13,897 bases of DNA from positions 1 to 13,897 of the forward strand of contig JALURZ010000087.1 in the NCBI GenBank assembly GCA_027058735.1, written 5' to 3'. Shown here piece after piece: positions 1 through 7,056 of the stretch (the stretch's first letter is position 1; the number at the start of each line of letters is the position of its first letter). Below the pieces are notes generated by a model, which saw only the letters and a list, made by a program, of their open reading frames with translations, searched no databases and was not told the origin of the DNA. This stretch comes from Hyphomicrobiales bacterium. GTDB lineage: Bacteria; Pseudomonadota; Alphaproteobacteria; Rhizobiales; JALURZ01. A program made the position numbers and the translations under genes.

Positions 1-304
1 CCTCAAAAGGCAGGCTTTTCACGTCGCAGTGATGCAATTGTGCGTGCAGCCCCTCGGTTTTCAGCCTGCAGCGCGCCTGATCGAGGGCGGCAGCGCTGCC
101 GTCTGCGCCATGTGCGCTGAAGCCTTCTTTTGCGAGATACACAAGATTGGCGCCGGGGCCACAGCCAATTTCGAGAATTTCGACTGATTTTCGGTCCGGC
201 AAAGCGTAGTAGTTCCGTGCGACAAACCGGATCAGATCCTCCGGCGGGTATTTGCCCCATTCCTGGCCGAGGAAGATTTCTTCCCAAATTGAGTCCCAAC
301 TCAT
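1..304 (-). CDS. SAM-dependent methyltransferase, N-terminal part (runs off the left edge)
   Basis: Reading leftwards from an ATG at 304-302, an open frame continues to the window edge (101 codons, no stop). Residues 43-53 read ILEIGCGPGAN, the SAM-binding motif I of class I methyltransferases. They are followed at about residue 68 by an acidic/glycine stretch (HGADGS) fitting motif II. The first 35 residues (MSWDSIWEEIFLGQEWGKYP) resemble the lead-in of small-molecule or sugar methyltransferases. The start lies 8 bases past the stop of the acyltransferase gene, and GAGG sits just ahead of it, so it is probably the last visible gene of the neuC-neuB operon. Methyltransferase genes also flank neuB2 in the Campylobacter legionaminate locus, so modification of a nonulosonate or its glycan is a reasonable inference. 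The substrate cannot be read from this fragment. Confidence 0.85.
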   Translation of the reverse strand, partial: MSWDSIWEEIFLGQEWGKYPPEDLIRFVARNYYALPDRKSVEILEIGCGPGANLVYLAKEGFSAHGADGSAAALDQARCRLKTEGLHAQLHHCDVKSLPFE

Positions 305-312
305 TTGCCGCC

Positions 313-1374
313 TCATTCGTATCGGTACTTGAGCACGCGGGCACCGAAACGCTCCACCAGGTGGGGGTTCCTGCTCTCCCAGTCTTCGCAGATGGTGCGG
401 TAGAGCCGGGCGTTGGAAACAAATGAGCCGAACCGGAATTGCGCTCGCCCGGGGGAATAGCCAGCCTTGAAACGCAACAGCGGATCAGCCGGGCTGGACG
501 ACATTCCCCCGCCCAGATGAAGCGTCTCGCGCGTGCCGCCTGCGAGATTCATGATCACCTCGTGCATCAACTTGTTGGTCGGGCACAGGTACGAATATCG
601 CTGTGATGCGGAACCCAGATGGTAGTGAGCATATCGATCCGACAGGAGGATCAGATAACCACCGATCTCCTTGCCATCGATTTCGGCGATGTACACGCGG
701 TAGCCATTGGCGCCAAGGCTGCTGATCGAGTCGAAATAGTCAGCAGCGAACCGGTAGTCCCTGTGGGCGCAAAGCTCCTTCATCCGGGTTTGGTAGAAGC
801 GGCCGAATTTTTCCAATGCGGACCTGCCGGACTCCGCTTTCACCGAAACTCCCGCTTTTTCCGATTTTCGAATGCGGTTTCTCGTTGTGCTTTTATATTG
901 TGCCCAAACCGCCTCGCGATCTTGTGACAGATCCACAATGATGGTCTTTCTTTCGGCGGTCGTTTTCACGAAGCCGCCTGCGACGAATTTGTGGGTATTG
1001 AGGACGGGATGAAAGCGGATGAAGCCCGCAATGATCCCGGTTTGCTGGCAATAGCGCGAAAAGCTGTTCCAGGCTCCGGCAAGAAAGCGCTTGTCCATGG
1101 AGGTGGAGATCGGTCCGCCATATCCATAGGGCGTCTCAATATCGAACATGCGATCGGCAAGAGTAAATCCGGGAAGCGGGCGCACAAGATAGGAAAAGAA
1201 AAAGTGATTGCCGTTCTCGGCATAGTGAAACGCCTCGGCAGACGCGCCCGGCCCGGCATAGAGGGCCGCATAGTGGTAGCGGAAGTAAACGTCGTCTTGC
1301 GGCGTTTCCCTGAAAAAACTCAAGGCTTTACGCCATGGTCCGGCCGTTTTCACTATCCTGAATCGACCGGTCAA
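313..1374 (-). CDS. FemAB/GNAT-like acyltransferase (Acetyltransf_6 type)
   Basis: This is a 353-residue protein with the look of the FemAB/CelD-type GNAT fold. Residues 80-90 read ETPYGYGGPIS, a hallmark of this group. Residues 157-175 contain the W..Y....R..IRKSEKAG stretch that opens the second GNAT half. About 222-240 is GYRVYIAEIDGKEIGGYL, and 302-308 is FKAGYSP near the C-terminus. Members transfer an acyl or aminoacyl group to an amino sugar or peptide. The proposed start is TTG at 1374, which overlaps the neuB stop (TTGA) and has AGGA about 9 bases upstream; this implies translational coupling. The next candidate, GTG at 1353, has a poorly spaced site. The locus otherwise lacks a LegH-type N-acetyltransferase, so this protein may acylate the 4-amino sugar or decorate the nonulosonate. 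That role is inference; the family call is firm. Confidence 0.8.
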   Translation of the reverse strand: MTGRFRIVKTAGPWRKALSFFRETPQDDVYFRYHYAALYAGPGASAEAFHYAENGNHFFFSYLVRPLPGFTLADRMFDIETPYGYGGPISTSMDKRFLAGAWNSFSRYCQQTGIIAGFIRFHPVLNTHKFVAGGFVKTTAERKTIIVDLSQDREAVWAQYKSTTRNRIRKSEKAGVSVKAESGRSALEKFGRFYQTRMKELCAHRDYRFAADYFDSISSLGANGYRVYIAEIDGKEIGGYLILLSDRYAHYHLGSASQRYSYLCPTNKLMHEVIMNLAGGTRETLHLGGGMSSSPADPLLRFKAGYSPGRAQFRFGSFVSNARLYRTICEDWESRNPHLVERFGARVLKYRYE

Positions 1375-2390
1375 GACTTGACATCCTGCCAGAACAGCGG
1401 CTCATCCTCCTGCACATCGCGTGTCACGGTCATGCCGATCAAGGTTTCAAGATGCTCGGGCTGAATGCCATTGCCCGGCCGCTTGCAGGCAAGCTGGTCG
1501 CGGGTCAGGCATGTGCCGGATTTGAGAAAACTGCTGGCGACGACGCTGCGGCGGATACCGGCCATGTTCTTCAGTTCGCTCTTCGTCGCCCGCTTTGTTC
1601 CATCGCCGAGCATTTTTTCCGTGGTCCGGATGGAGCGAACAAGGCCTTTCAGGCCGGAAGGGTCAATCGACGCCTTGTGGTCCGGACCCGGCAAATTCCT
1701 GTCCAGGGTGAAATGCTTCTCAATAACGGCCGCTCCCAGCGCCACGGCAGCGATTGCTGCCTCATGACCGGTCGAATGATCAGACAACCCCACAGGCAGT
1801 GAGAAAGCAGATCGCAAGGTTTCCATGGCCCGCAGGTTCATCTCGTTGGCAGCGGCGGGATACTCGGACGTACAATGCAGCAGGGTCACCGGAACCGGAC
1901 CGCCTTTTTCGATCGCGCGGATCGCTTTTTCGACCTCACCCAGATTGCTCAATCCCGTGGACAGGAACACGGGGCGTCCCTTGCGGCCGATGGCTTCCAG
2001 AAATTCGTGATGCGTAACTTCGCTTGACCCCACCTTTATGTAGGGAACGTCGAGTTCGTCGGCAACAAAATCCAGGCTTTCCTGGCCGTCCGGGGTGGAA
2101 AGAAAGATCACGTCGATCTCGCCGGCGCGCCGCTGTAGTCGGCGAAAGGCGTCAAACGACAACCGCAGACCCTCAAGGGTCTCATACAGGCTGATGTCTT
2201 TGTCGGTCGTTTTTTTCAGATAATCGACCTTGAACGCGAAACGGCCGGTTTGCTCGCCCGCAGTCCAGGTCTGGAACTTCACCGCATCGGCGCCAGCTTT
2301 GCCCGCGGCATCGACCAGTTCTTCCGCCAGCTTTTCATCGCCATTGTGATTGACACCGGCCTCCGCGATTATGAAGCAGTTATCACCCAT
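1371..2390 (-). CDS. neuB: N-acylneuraminate/legionaminate synthase (NeuB family)
   Basis: The enzyme condenses phosphoenolpyruvate with an N-acylated (dideoxy) mannosamine to make a nine-carbon nonulosonic acid in the cytoplasm. From the ATG at 2390 it is 339 residues, full length for the family. Visible motifs are IIAEAGVNHNGD (7-18), KFQTW (38-42), HCTSEYP (172-178), GLSDHS (201-206) and EKHFT (224-228). A C-terminal SAF/antifreeze-like domain starts near 280. The ATG at 2390 is preferred over an in-frame GTG at 2411 because NeuB proteins begin a few residues before the IIAEAG motif and GGGG lies upstream of it. With LegB, LegC and PtmE homologues next door, a legionaminate synthase (LegI) is more likely than a neuraminate synthase, but specificity is not readable. 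It is co-directional with neuC (gap 194 bases) and overlaps the acyltransferase start. Confidence 0.93.
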   Translation of the reverse strand: MGDNCFIIAEAGVNHNGDEKLAEELVDAAGKAGADAVKFQTWTAGEQTGRFAFKVDYLKKTTDKDISLYETLEGLRLSFDAFRRLQRRAGEIDVIFLSTPDGQESLDFVADELDVPYIKVGSSEVTHHEFLEAIGRKGRPVFLSTGLSNLGEVEKAIRAIEKGGPVPVTLLHCTSEYPAAANEMNLRAMETLRSAFSLPVGLSDHSTGHEAAIAAVALGAAVIEKHFTLDRNLPGPDHKASIDPSGLKGLVRSIRTTEKMLGDGTKRATKSELKNMAGIRRSVVASSFLKSGTCLTRDQLACKRPGNGIQPEHLETLIGMTVTRDVQEDEPLFWQDVKS

Positions 2391-2584
2391 ACGCCGTTTC
2401 CCCGGTTGCACCGCCCCGGGCCCATTCCTGACCGTTCAGCGTTGCCGTGTTCGTTACCAAGAACGAGACCCGACATAAAGCATCAGGCCACATGACAGCA
2501 CCGCAAAGGCTTGCTGGAGAAAACCACGAGACCGCTTTCATCCAACAATTCGGCAACGCAATCTGGTCGGATTGCACTATATGG
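2391..2584 (-). other. Gap between neuC and neuB with a dubious 69-codon frame
   Basis: These 194 bases separate two co-directional genes that would be expected to sit close together. A minus-strand frame from ATG 2592 to the stop at 2383 overlaps the neuC stop and the neuB ATG by 8 bases each, a geometry that would suit coupled translation. Its predicted peptide is rich in Trp, Cys and Met, shows no domain I recognise, and may be noise. A short inverted repeat (TCGTT..AACGA, loop of about 6) lies near 2445-2465. No convincing promoter or terminator was found. Confidence 0.3.
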
Positions 2585-3748
2585 TCAAGCATTGAACCCG
2601 GCATCCCGGAACACTTTGGCCTTCAACTCGTCCGGCTCGGCGGATTTCAGTATTTCCACAATTCTGGCCGAGGCCCCGCCTGAGCCATACGGTGGCGGAG
2701 TGTTTCCGGCCGCATCGAGAAATCCGGGGTCAAGCGCCTTTCGAATGGCCGCGGAGACCGCCGAGGCGGTGGGCTCGCAGTCGATAATGGAGGCGGCGCG
2801 GAGCCGGCCTTTCTGTCGCTCCCCGATATTCACACACGGCGTGTCGAGAGCCGGCGCCTCGACGATGCCACTTGAAGAGTTGCCAATCACCAATGCCGCA
2901 AGCTTCATCGCGGCCAGGTATTTTTTCGATCCAATCGAATCGAAGACTACGGCCCGGTCCGGATTCCTTGACACAAAGAGATTGATCGCGCTGGAGATAT
3001 TCTTGTTGCCCGGGTCCGCATTGACGCCTGTGAATACAATGTTGTGGTCCTGCAAGCGGTCAAGCGCCGTCAGCATTGCGTTCACGGTGGGAATGTCGAG
3101 ATGCGGCAGTCTTGTCGTGGGATGGAGCGTCGCGAGCACGAAGTCGCATTTCGCATCTATGCCCAGGGTGGCACACAGCTTCGCGCGGTCCGGCTCTTCC
3201 ATCGCCGCGATCTGATCAAGCCCCGGAGCCCCCACATTGTAAACCCGGTCCGGCTGCTCGCCCATTTGAATGACGCGCCGGCGATAGGGTTCAGCGGCGA
3301 CAAAATGCAACGAGGCCATCTTTGTCATGGCGTGGCGCAACGCATCGTCGAATGCACCTTGCGTCACTTCGCCGCCGTGTATATGGGCAATGGGGATATT
3401 CATTATTGAGGCCGCCGATGCAGCGGCAAAAATCTCGTACCGGTCGCCGAGAACGACCAGAATGTCAGGTCCAAGGCGATCCAGAGCGGCCGCAAAACCG
3501 ATCATGCCGTGGCCTGTGCCGGCGGCAACCGCAGCGGGTGTGTCGGCCGAAAGCTGCAGATCGACCCTGGCGTCGATGGTGAAGCCGTCCGCCTCGACGT
3601 CCTTCCATGTCGATCCGAACTCAGGAACGAGATGCTGTCCGCAAACGATCAGCTGGAGCCGCACAGCGGGTTCCCCGCGCAGCAACCGGAGGAGTTCCCT
3701 CAGCAGACCGAAGTCAGCCCTTGAGCCGGTCGCCACAGCGATACGCAT
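2585..3748 (-). CDS. neuC: NeuC/LegG-type hydrolysing NDP-sugar 2-epimerase
   Basis: A 387-residue member of the UDP-GlcNAc 2-epimerase family, hydrolysing branch. It removes the nucleotide and inverts C2, giving the free mannosamine-type sugar used by NeuB. Family signatures seen are TGSRADFGLL (7-16), GDRYE (101-105), HIHGGE (122-127), TLHPTTR around 208-213, and GNSSSGIVEAP (289-299), the last belonging to the nucleotide-binding C-terminal half of the GT-B-like fold. The TGSRAD opening is that of NeuC rather than of the non-hydrolysing WecB. With a GDP-sugar pathway (PtmE, LegB, LegC) alongside, it probably acts on GDP-2,4-diacetamido-2,4,6-trideoxyglucose (LegG) rather than UDP-GlcNAc; this is inference. 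The ATG at 3748 begins right before the motif; its ribosome site is weak (GGGA). Confidence 0.92.
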   Translation of the reverse strand: MRIAVATGSRADFGLLRELLRLLRGEPAVRLQLIVCGQHLVPEFGSTWKDVEADGFTIDARVDLQLSADTPAAVAAGTGHGMIGFAAALDRLGPDILVVLGDRYEIFAAASAASIMNIPIAHIHGGEVTQGAFDDALRHAMTKMASLHFVAAEPYRRRVIQMGEQPDRVYNVGAPGLDQIAAMEEPDRAKLCATLGIDAKCDFVLATLHPTTRLPHLDIPTVNAMLTALDRLQDHNIVFTGVNADPGNKNISSAINLFVSRNPDRAVVFDSIGSKKYLAAMKLAALVIGNSSSGIVEAPALDTPCVNIGERQKGRLRAASIIDCEPTASAVSAAIRKALDPGFLDAAGNTPPPYGSGGASARIVEILKSAEPDELKAKVFRDAGFNA

Positions 3749-3775
3749 TGGATTGGTCCCGTTACCCGCGCGCCG

Positions 3776-4036
3776 TCAAAAGCGAACTTTGTGATCAAAA
3801 ACCATGCTTTCAGACCGGAAAAATTCTGCAACAGGAAGATCGGTTGACTCAATCATCCGCCCGCAGCCCTCTTCGGCCGGTGCGTCGAGATGGACAAGGA
3901 TGGTTCTGTTGCAATGAAACAATCGATCAATTAGAACGACTCCACCAGCGCTGAAGGTATCCATCGCACCCTCGGACAATGCGACGAGTTCGCCAGGCAA
4001 TTGAGCGATGGCCGAAAACATGACGACATTGATCAT
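3776..4036 (-). CDS. Small uncharacterised frame, perhaps a 3' gene remnant
   Basis: A minus-strand frame of 86 codons (ATG 4036, or ATG 4021 for 81 codons) ends 27 bases before the neuC start. Its later part has a protein-like composition, for example AGGVVLIDRLFHCNRTILV and a closing FDHKVRF, with codon use similar to neuC. No domain was recognised. No good ribosome site precedes either ATG, and the frame's beginning is antisense to the neuB remnant and close to the ptmE start, leaving little room for a promoter. It could be the tail of a gene whose 5' part was lost when the neuB remnant was formed, a real small gene, or chance. The function is unknown. Confidence 0.3.
   Translation of the reverse strand: MINVVMFSAIAQLPGELVALSEGAMDTFSAGGVVLIDRLFHCNRTILVHLDAPAEEGCGRMIESTDLPVAEFFRSESMVFDHKVRF
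3909..3937 (+). promoter_or_regulatory. Possible sigma70-type promoter for the ptmE operon
   Basis: TTGCAA (3909-3914) and TAGAAC (3932-3937) are separated by 17 bases, each matching the -35/-10 consensus at 4 of 6 positions. The site lies in the divergent region about 80 bases before the neuB remnant and about 145 before the ptmE ATG. It was found by eye; alphaproteobacterial promoters are loosely conserved, so this is weak. Confidence 0.2.
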
Positions 4037-4076
4037 CGCCGAGGCCGGAGTCAACACCAATGGTAACGGTGAGTGA
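4020..4076 (+). pseudogene. Remnant of a second neuB: first 18 codons only
   Basis: From the ATG at 4020 the plus strand reads MTTLIIAEAGVNTNGNGE and then TGA (4074-4076). The stretch IIAEAGVNxNG is the diagnostic N-terminus of NeuB synthases, and the intact neuB in this window has IIAEAGVNHNGD at residues 7-18. The match begins at the natural start position, 2-3 residues after the Met. The DNA differs from the intact gene at many third positions, so it is not a recent copy of it. Catalytic regions are absent. The remnant stops 7 bases before the ptmE ATG, so it may now serve as an upstream mini-frame that couples translation into ptmE. It is best explained as a deletion scar of a plus-strand neuB (or neuB-neuC) that once preceded ptmE. 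Confidence 0.7.
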
Positions 4077-4083
4077 GGGCACC

Positions 4084-5133
4084 ATGAGCAACGGCGCAAA
4101 TGTCCATATGATCGGCGAAAACACGCCGCTGATCGATGTCATACGCGAAATCGACTCGAACAATCTGCAGATCGCGCTGATCGAACGCGATGGCCGCCTG
4201 GTCGGGACCGTGACCGACGGCGACATTCGAAGGGGCATTCTTCACGGCCACGCGCTTGACACGCCGATCTCGAAGGTGATGAACGCCTCGCCGCTGACGG
4301 CGCCGGCCGATATCACGAACGACGACGCCCGCGACATGATGCAGCGTCATTCCATTGAGCAACTGCCGCTGATCAACGGCGACAACGAGGTCTGCGGCGT
4401 AAAGCTTCTGTCGGAACTGCTGCACACCCGCCAGCTCGATAATTGGGTCGTGCTGATGGCCGGCGGGCTGGGCTCGCGCCTGTCTCCCCTGACCAACGAT
4501 CTTCCCAAGCCGCTGATCAAGATCGGCGGACGCCCGATTCTGGAGACCATCCTGCGCAGCTTCATTGCCGCCGGGTTCTCGCGGTTTTTCATATCCGTCA
4601 ACTTCAAGGCCGACCTGATCGAGCAGTATTTCGCCGACGGGTCGCAATGGGGTGTGGATATCCGCTACCTGCGGGAAAAGGAGAGGCTGGATACCGCCGG
4701 CGCCCTCGGCCTGTTGCCCGAACCCCCCGACAAGCCGGTTTTCGTCATGAACGGCGACCTGCTGACGACGATCAATTTCCGTCAGATGCTGCGCTATCAC
4801 GCCGAGCACGGCGCGCCGGCAACCATCGCGGTGCGCGAACACACAACGACGATCCCGTTTGGCGTCGTGGAATCGGACGGTCACGTGCTCACCGGCATTC
4901 AGGAAAAGCCGACCCGGACCTGCTTCGTCAATGCGGGGGTCTATATTCTCGGCCGTGAGGCGTTCGAGTGCATTTCGCCGCATCAGCCGCTGGACATGCC
5001 GAGCCTGTTTTCGCGCATTCTGGCGGCCGGCGACAAGCCGGCGGTGTTTCCGATCCGCGAATACTGGATCGATGTGGGCCATCTGGATGATCTGCAAAAG
5101 GCGTCCGACGAATTCGAAAGGGTGTTCGGGTGA
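4084..5133 (+). CDS. ptmE: PtmE-like nucleotidyltransferase with N-terminal CBS pair
   Basis: A 349-residue fusion of a CBS-domain pair (about 1-118, including GTVTDGDIRRGIL at 41-53 and a second repeat near 65-110) with a sugar-1-phosphate nucleotidyltransferase. The latter shows LMAGGLGSRLSPLT (124-137) followed by LPKP (140-143), LDTAG (202-206), the metal-binding NGD (223-225), FVNAGVYIL and a closing YWIDVGH. This architecture is that of Campylobacter PtmE, which transfers GMP from GTP to glucosamine-1-phosphate to start the GDP-linked legionaminate route. The CBS pair may sense a nucleotide, but no effector is evident. The ATG at 4084 is preferred because GAGGG lies just before it; an in-frame ATG at 4060 has no such site. 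It is the first intact gene of the plus-strand operon, and its stop overlaps the next start (GTGA). Confidence 0.9.
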   Translation: MSNGANVHMIGENTPLIDVIREIDSNNLQIALIERDGRLVGTVTDGDIRRGILHGHALDTPISKVMNASPLTAPADITNDDARDMMQRHSIEQLPLINGDNEVCGVKLLSELLHTRQLDNWVVLMAGGLGSRLSPLTNDLPKPLIKIGGRPILETILRSFIAAGFSRFFISVNFKADLIEQYFADGSQWGVDIRYLREKERLDTAGALGLLPEPPDKPVFVMNGDLLTTINFRQMLRYHAEHGAPATIAVREHTTTIPFGVVESDGHVLTGIQEKPTRTCFVNAGVYILGREAFECISPHQPLDMPSLFSRILAAGDKPAVFPIREYWIDVGHLDDLQKASDEFERVFG

Positions 5134-5945
5134 CGGCGCGCGCGCGGAGCTTCTGTGAACTCGCCAGCCTGGAGGGGCGGGTCGCGCTGGTGACCGGCGG
5201 TGCCGGACATATCGGCCGGCACGCGGCGGCGTGTCTGGCCGAACTCGGCGCGCGCGTCGCCATCGTCGATCTCGATGCTGAAGCGTGTAACGCCACAGCG
5301 CGGAAGATCGGCGAAAAATGGGGCAACGAGGCTGCCGGTTTCGACGCCGATATCGAAGACGAAGCCAGCGTGCGCGATCTTCCGCGCCGGGTCCGCGATC
5401 GGCTCGCCCGTCTCGACATTCTCGTCAATTGCGCGGCCCTGGTGGGCACATCGGGGCTGGAGGGCTGGGCGGTCGATTTTGAAAAACAGTCGCCCGACAC
5501 CTGGCGGCGCGCCCTGGAAACCAACCTGACCGGGCCGTTCTGCCTGGCCCAGGCGGCTGCCGGCGATTTGCGCGCATCGGGCCATGGCGCGATTGTCAAT
5601 GTCGCGTCCATATACGGTCTCGTGGGCCCCGACTGGCGGCTCTATGAGGATACGGATATGGGCAATCCCGCAGCCTATGCCGCAAGCAAGGGGGGGCTTA
5701 TCCAGCTTACCCGCTGGCTGGCGACCACCCTGGCGCCGGAGGTGCGGGTCAATGCCATTGCGCCGGGCGGCGTGTTCCGCGCCACGAGCGAACCGTTCCT
5801 GTCGCGCTATGTTGCAAAAACCCCACTGGGACGAATGGCGGGGGAAGAAGATTTCAAGGGCGCGATCGGCTTTCTGGCGAGCGATCTGTCGGCCTATGTG
5901 ACCGGCCAGTGCCTGGCCGTCGACGGCGGATGGACCGCCTGGTGA
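5130..5945 (+). CDS. ptmA: Short-chain dehydrogenase/reductase, PtmA-like
   Basis: A 271-residue classical SDR. The cofactor site TGGAGHIG is at 22-29, the structural NCAA motif near 100-103, and the catalytic triad appears as Ser160 (VASIYG), Tyr183 and Lys187 (YAASK). The C-terminus carries the usual LAVDGGWT. The insertion between Ser160 and Tyr183 (GPDWRLYEDTDM) is somewhat long for a classical SDR and may shape the sugar pocket. The GTG start overlaps the ptmE stop by 4 bases, so the two are almost certainly translated together. In Campylobacter the SDR PtmA is encoded with PtmE, PtmF and the cytidylyltransferase PtmB. Its exact reaction is not something I can assign from sequence; an NAD(P)-dependent oxidation or reduction on a sugar is the safe statement. 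Confidence 0.87.
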   Translation: MTARARSFCELASLEGRVALVTGGAGHIGRHAAACLAELGARVAIVDLDAEACNATARKIGEKWGNEAAGFDADIEDEASVRDLPRRVRDRLARLDILVNCAALVGTSGLEGWAVDFEKQSPDTWRRALETNLTGPFCLAQAAAGDLRASGHGAIVNVASIYGLVGPDWRLYEDTDMGNPAAYAASKGGLIQLTRWLATTLAPEVRVNAIAPGGVFRATSEPFLSRYVAKTPLGRMAGEEDFKGAIGFLASDLSAYVTGQCLAVDGGWTAW

Positions 5946-6022
5946 TGCTTGCCTGACGAGCCGAAACATGCGAGCAATTCGCCCGTTGCAAGGACACGCT
6001 CATCCCCTGAGGCAGGTTCCCT

Positions 6023-7033
6023 TTGGCGCGATCTTTAGGAAAGGTTCTGGTGACCGGCGCGGGCGGGTTTATCGGGTCGCATGTGAGCGAAATGCTGGTG
6101 CGCGAGGGCCACGAGGTGCGCGCCATGGTGCGCTACAATTCCATGGGGGCCTGGGGCTGGCTCGATGCCGCGCCCGATGACATCCGCGCGCAGCTTGAGG
6201 TGTTTTCCGGCGACATCCGCGATCCGCACGGCGTCAGGACCGCGATGACCGGCTGCGACACGGTGCTCCATCTCGCCGCCCTGATTGCCATTCCCTATTC
6301 CTATCATTCGCCCGCCACCTATATCGACACCAACATCACCGGCACGCTCAACGTGGTGCAGGCGGCGCGCGATCTGGGTGTCGGGCGGGTTGTCCATACC
6401 TCGACAAGCGAAGTCTACGGCACCGCGCAATTCGCGCCGATTACCGAGGAGCACCCCGTCCACGGCCAGTCGCCCTATTCGGCAAGCAAGATCGGCGCCG
6501 ACCAGATCGCCCTGTCCTTCGAGCGGTCGTTTGCAACGCCGGTGGTCATCGTGCGGCCCTTCAACACCTTCGGTCCGCGCCAGTCCGCGCGCGCGGTCAT
6601 TCCGGCCATCATCAGCCAGATCGCCGCCGGCAGACGCGCGATCAGGCTTGGCAGCGTGACGCCGACTCGCGATTTCTGTTTTGTGCGCGATACCGCCGCC
6701 GGGTTTGTCGCGGCCGCCGGTGCGGAGAATGTCGATGGCGAAATCATCAATATCGGCAATGGCCACGAGATCTCGATTGCCGATACGGCGATGCTGATTG
6801 CCGAGGTCATGGGCGCGAAAATCACGATCGAAACCGATGAGCAGCGCATCCGGCCGGAAAAAAGCGAGGTGGAGCGCTTGTGGGCGTCTACTGAGAAGGC
6901 TGAAAAACTGCTGGGCTGGGCGCCCCGGTATCGAGGCGCCGAAGGTCTGAAAAAGGGCATTGCCGAGACCGCCGAATGGTTCGCCGATGCGGATAACATG
7001 AAGCGCTACAGGCCCGATACCTACAGTATCTAG
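6023..7033 (+). CDS. legB: NAD-dependent nucleotide-sugar 4,6-dehydratase, LegB-like
   Basis: A 336-residue extended SDR. Residues 11-18 are TGAGGFIG, the NAD-binding glycine motif. TSTSEVYG (126-133) and YSASK (Tyr152, Lys156) form the active-site region of sugar 4,6-dehydratases, and VRPFNTFGPRQSARAVIP follows near 180-200. LegB removes water from GDP-GlcNAc to give the 4-keto-6-deoxy sugar, the committed step toward legionaminate. A UDP-sugar substrate cannot be excluded from sequence. The start is taken as TTG at 6023, with GAGG about 10 bases upstream, since the Rossmann motif follows at once and no ATG or GTG is available in time. The 77-base spacer after the SDR gene (5946-6022) shows no other gene. 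The paired aminotransferase follows after 23 bases. Confidence 0.87.
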   Translation: MARSLGKVLVTGAGGFIGSHVSEMLVREGHEVRAMVRYNSMGAWGWLDAAPDDIRAQLEVFSGDIRDPHGVRTAMTGCDTVLHLAALIAIPYSYHSPATYIDTNITGTLNVVQAARDLGVGRVVHTSTSEVYGTAQFAPITEEHPVHGQSPYSASKIGADQIALSFERSFATPVVIVRPFNTFGPRQSARAVIPAIISQIAAGRRAIRLGSVTPTRDFCFVRDTAAGFVAAAGAENVDGEIINIGNGHEISIADTAMLIAEVMGAKITIETDEQRIRPEKSEVERLWASTEKAEKLLGWAPRYRGAEGLKKGIAETAEWFADADNMKRYRPDTYSI

Positions 7034-7056
7034 CCGCTGGCTTCTGCAACGATACG

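Noticed and set aside
3..422. Minus-strand frame of 139 codons over the left edge
   Set aside because: It lies in another frame over the acyltransferase end and the methyltransferase start. The frame from 304 carries the clear SAM motif, whereas this one is arginine- and proline-rich with no motif.
2485..2584. Possible ptmE (CBS) fragment just after neuC, reading AELLDESGLVVFSS in the neuC frame
   Set aside because: It would mirror the neuB scar and fit a neuC-ptmE order. However, only a loose likeness to the first CBS strand is seen, with no TVTDGDIR motif, so chance is as likely.
3843..3871. TTGACT as a -35 element for ptmE
   Set aside because: No acceptable -10 lies 16-18 bases downstream, where the DNA is GC-rich.
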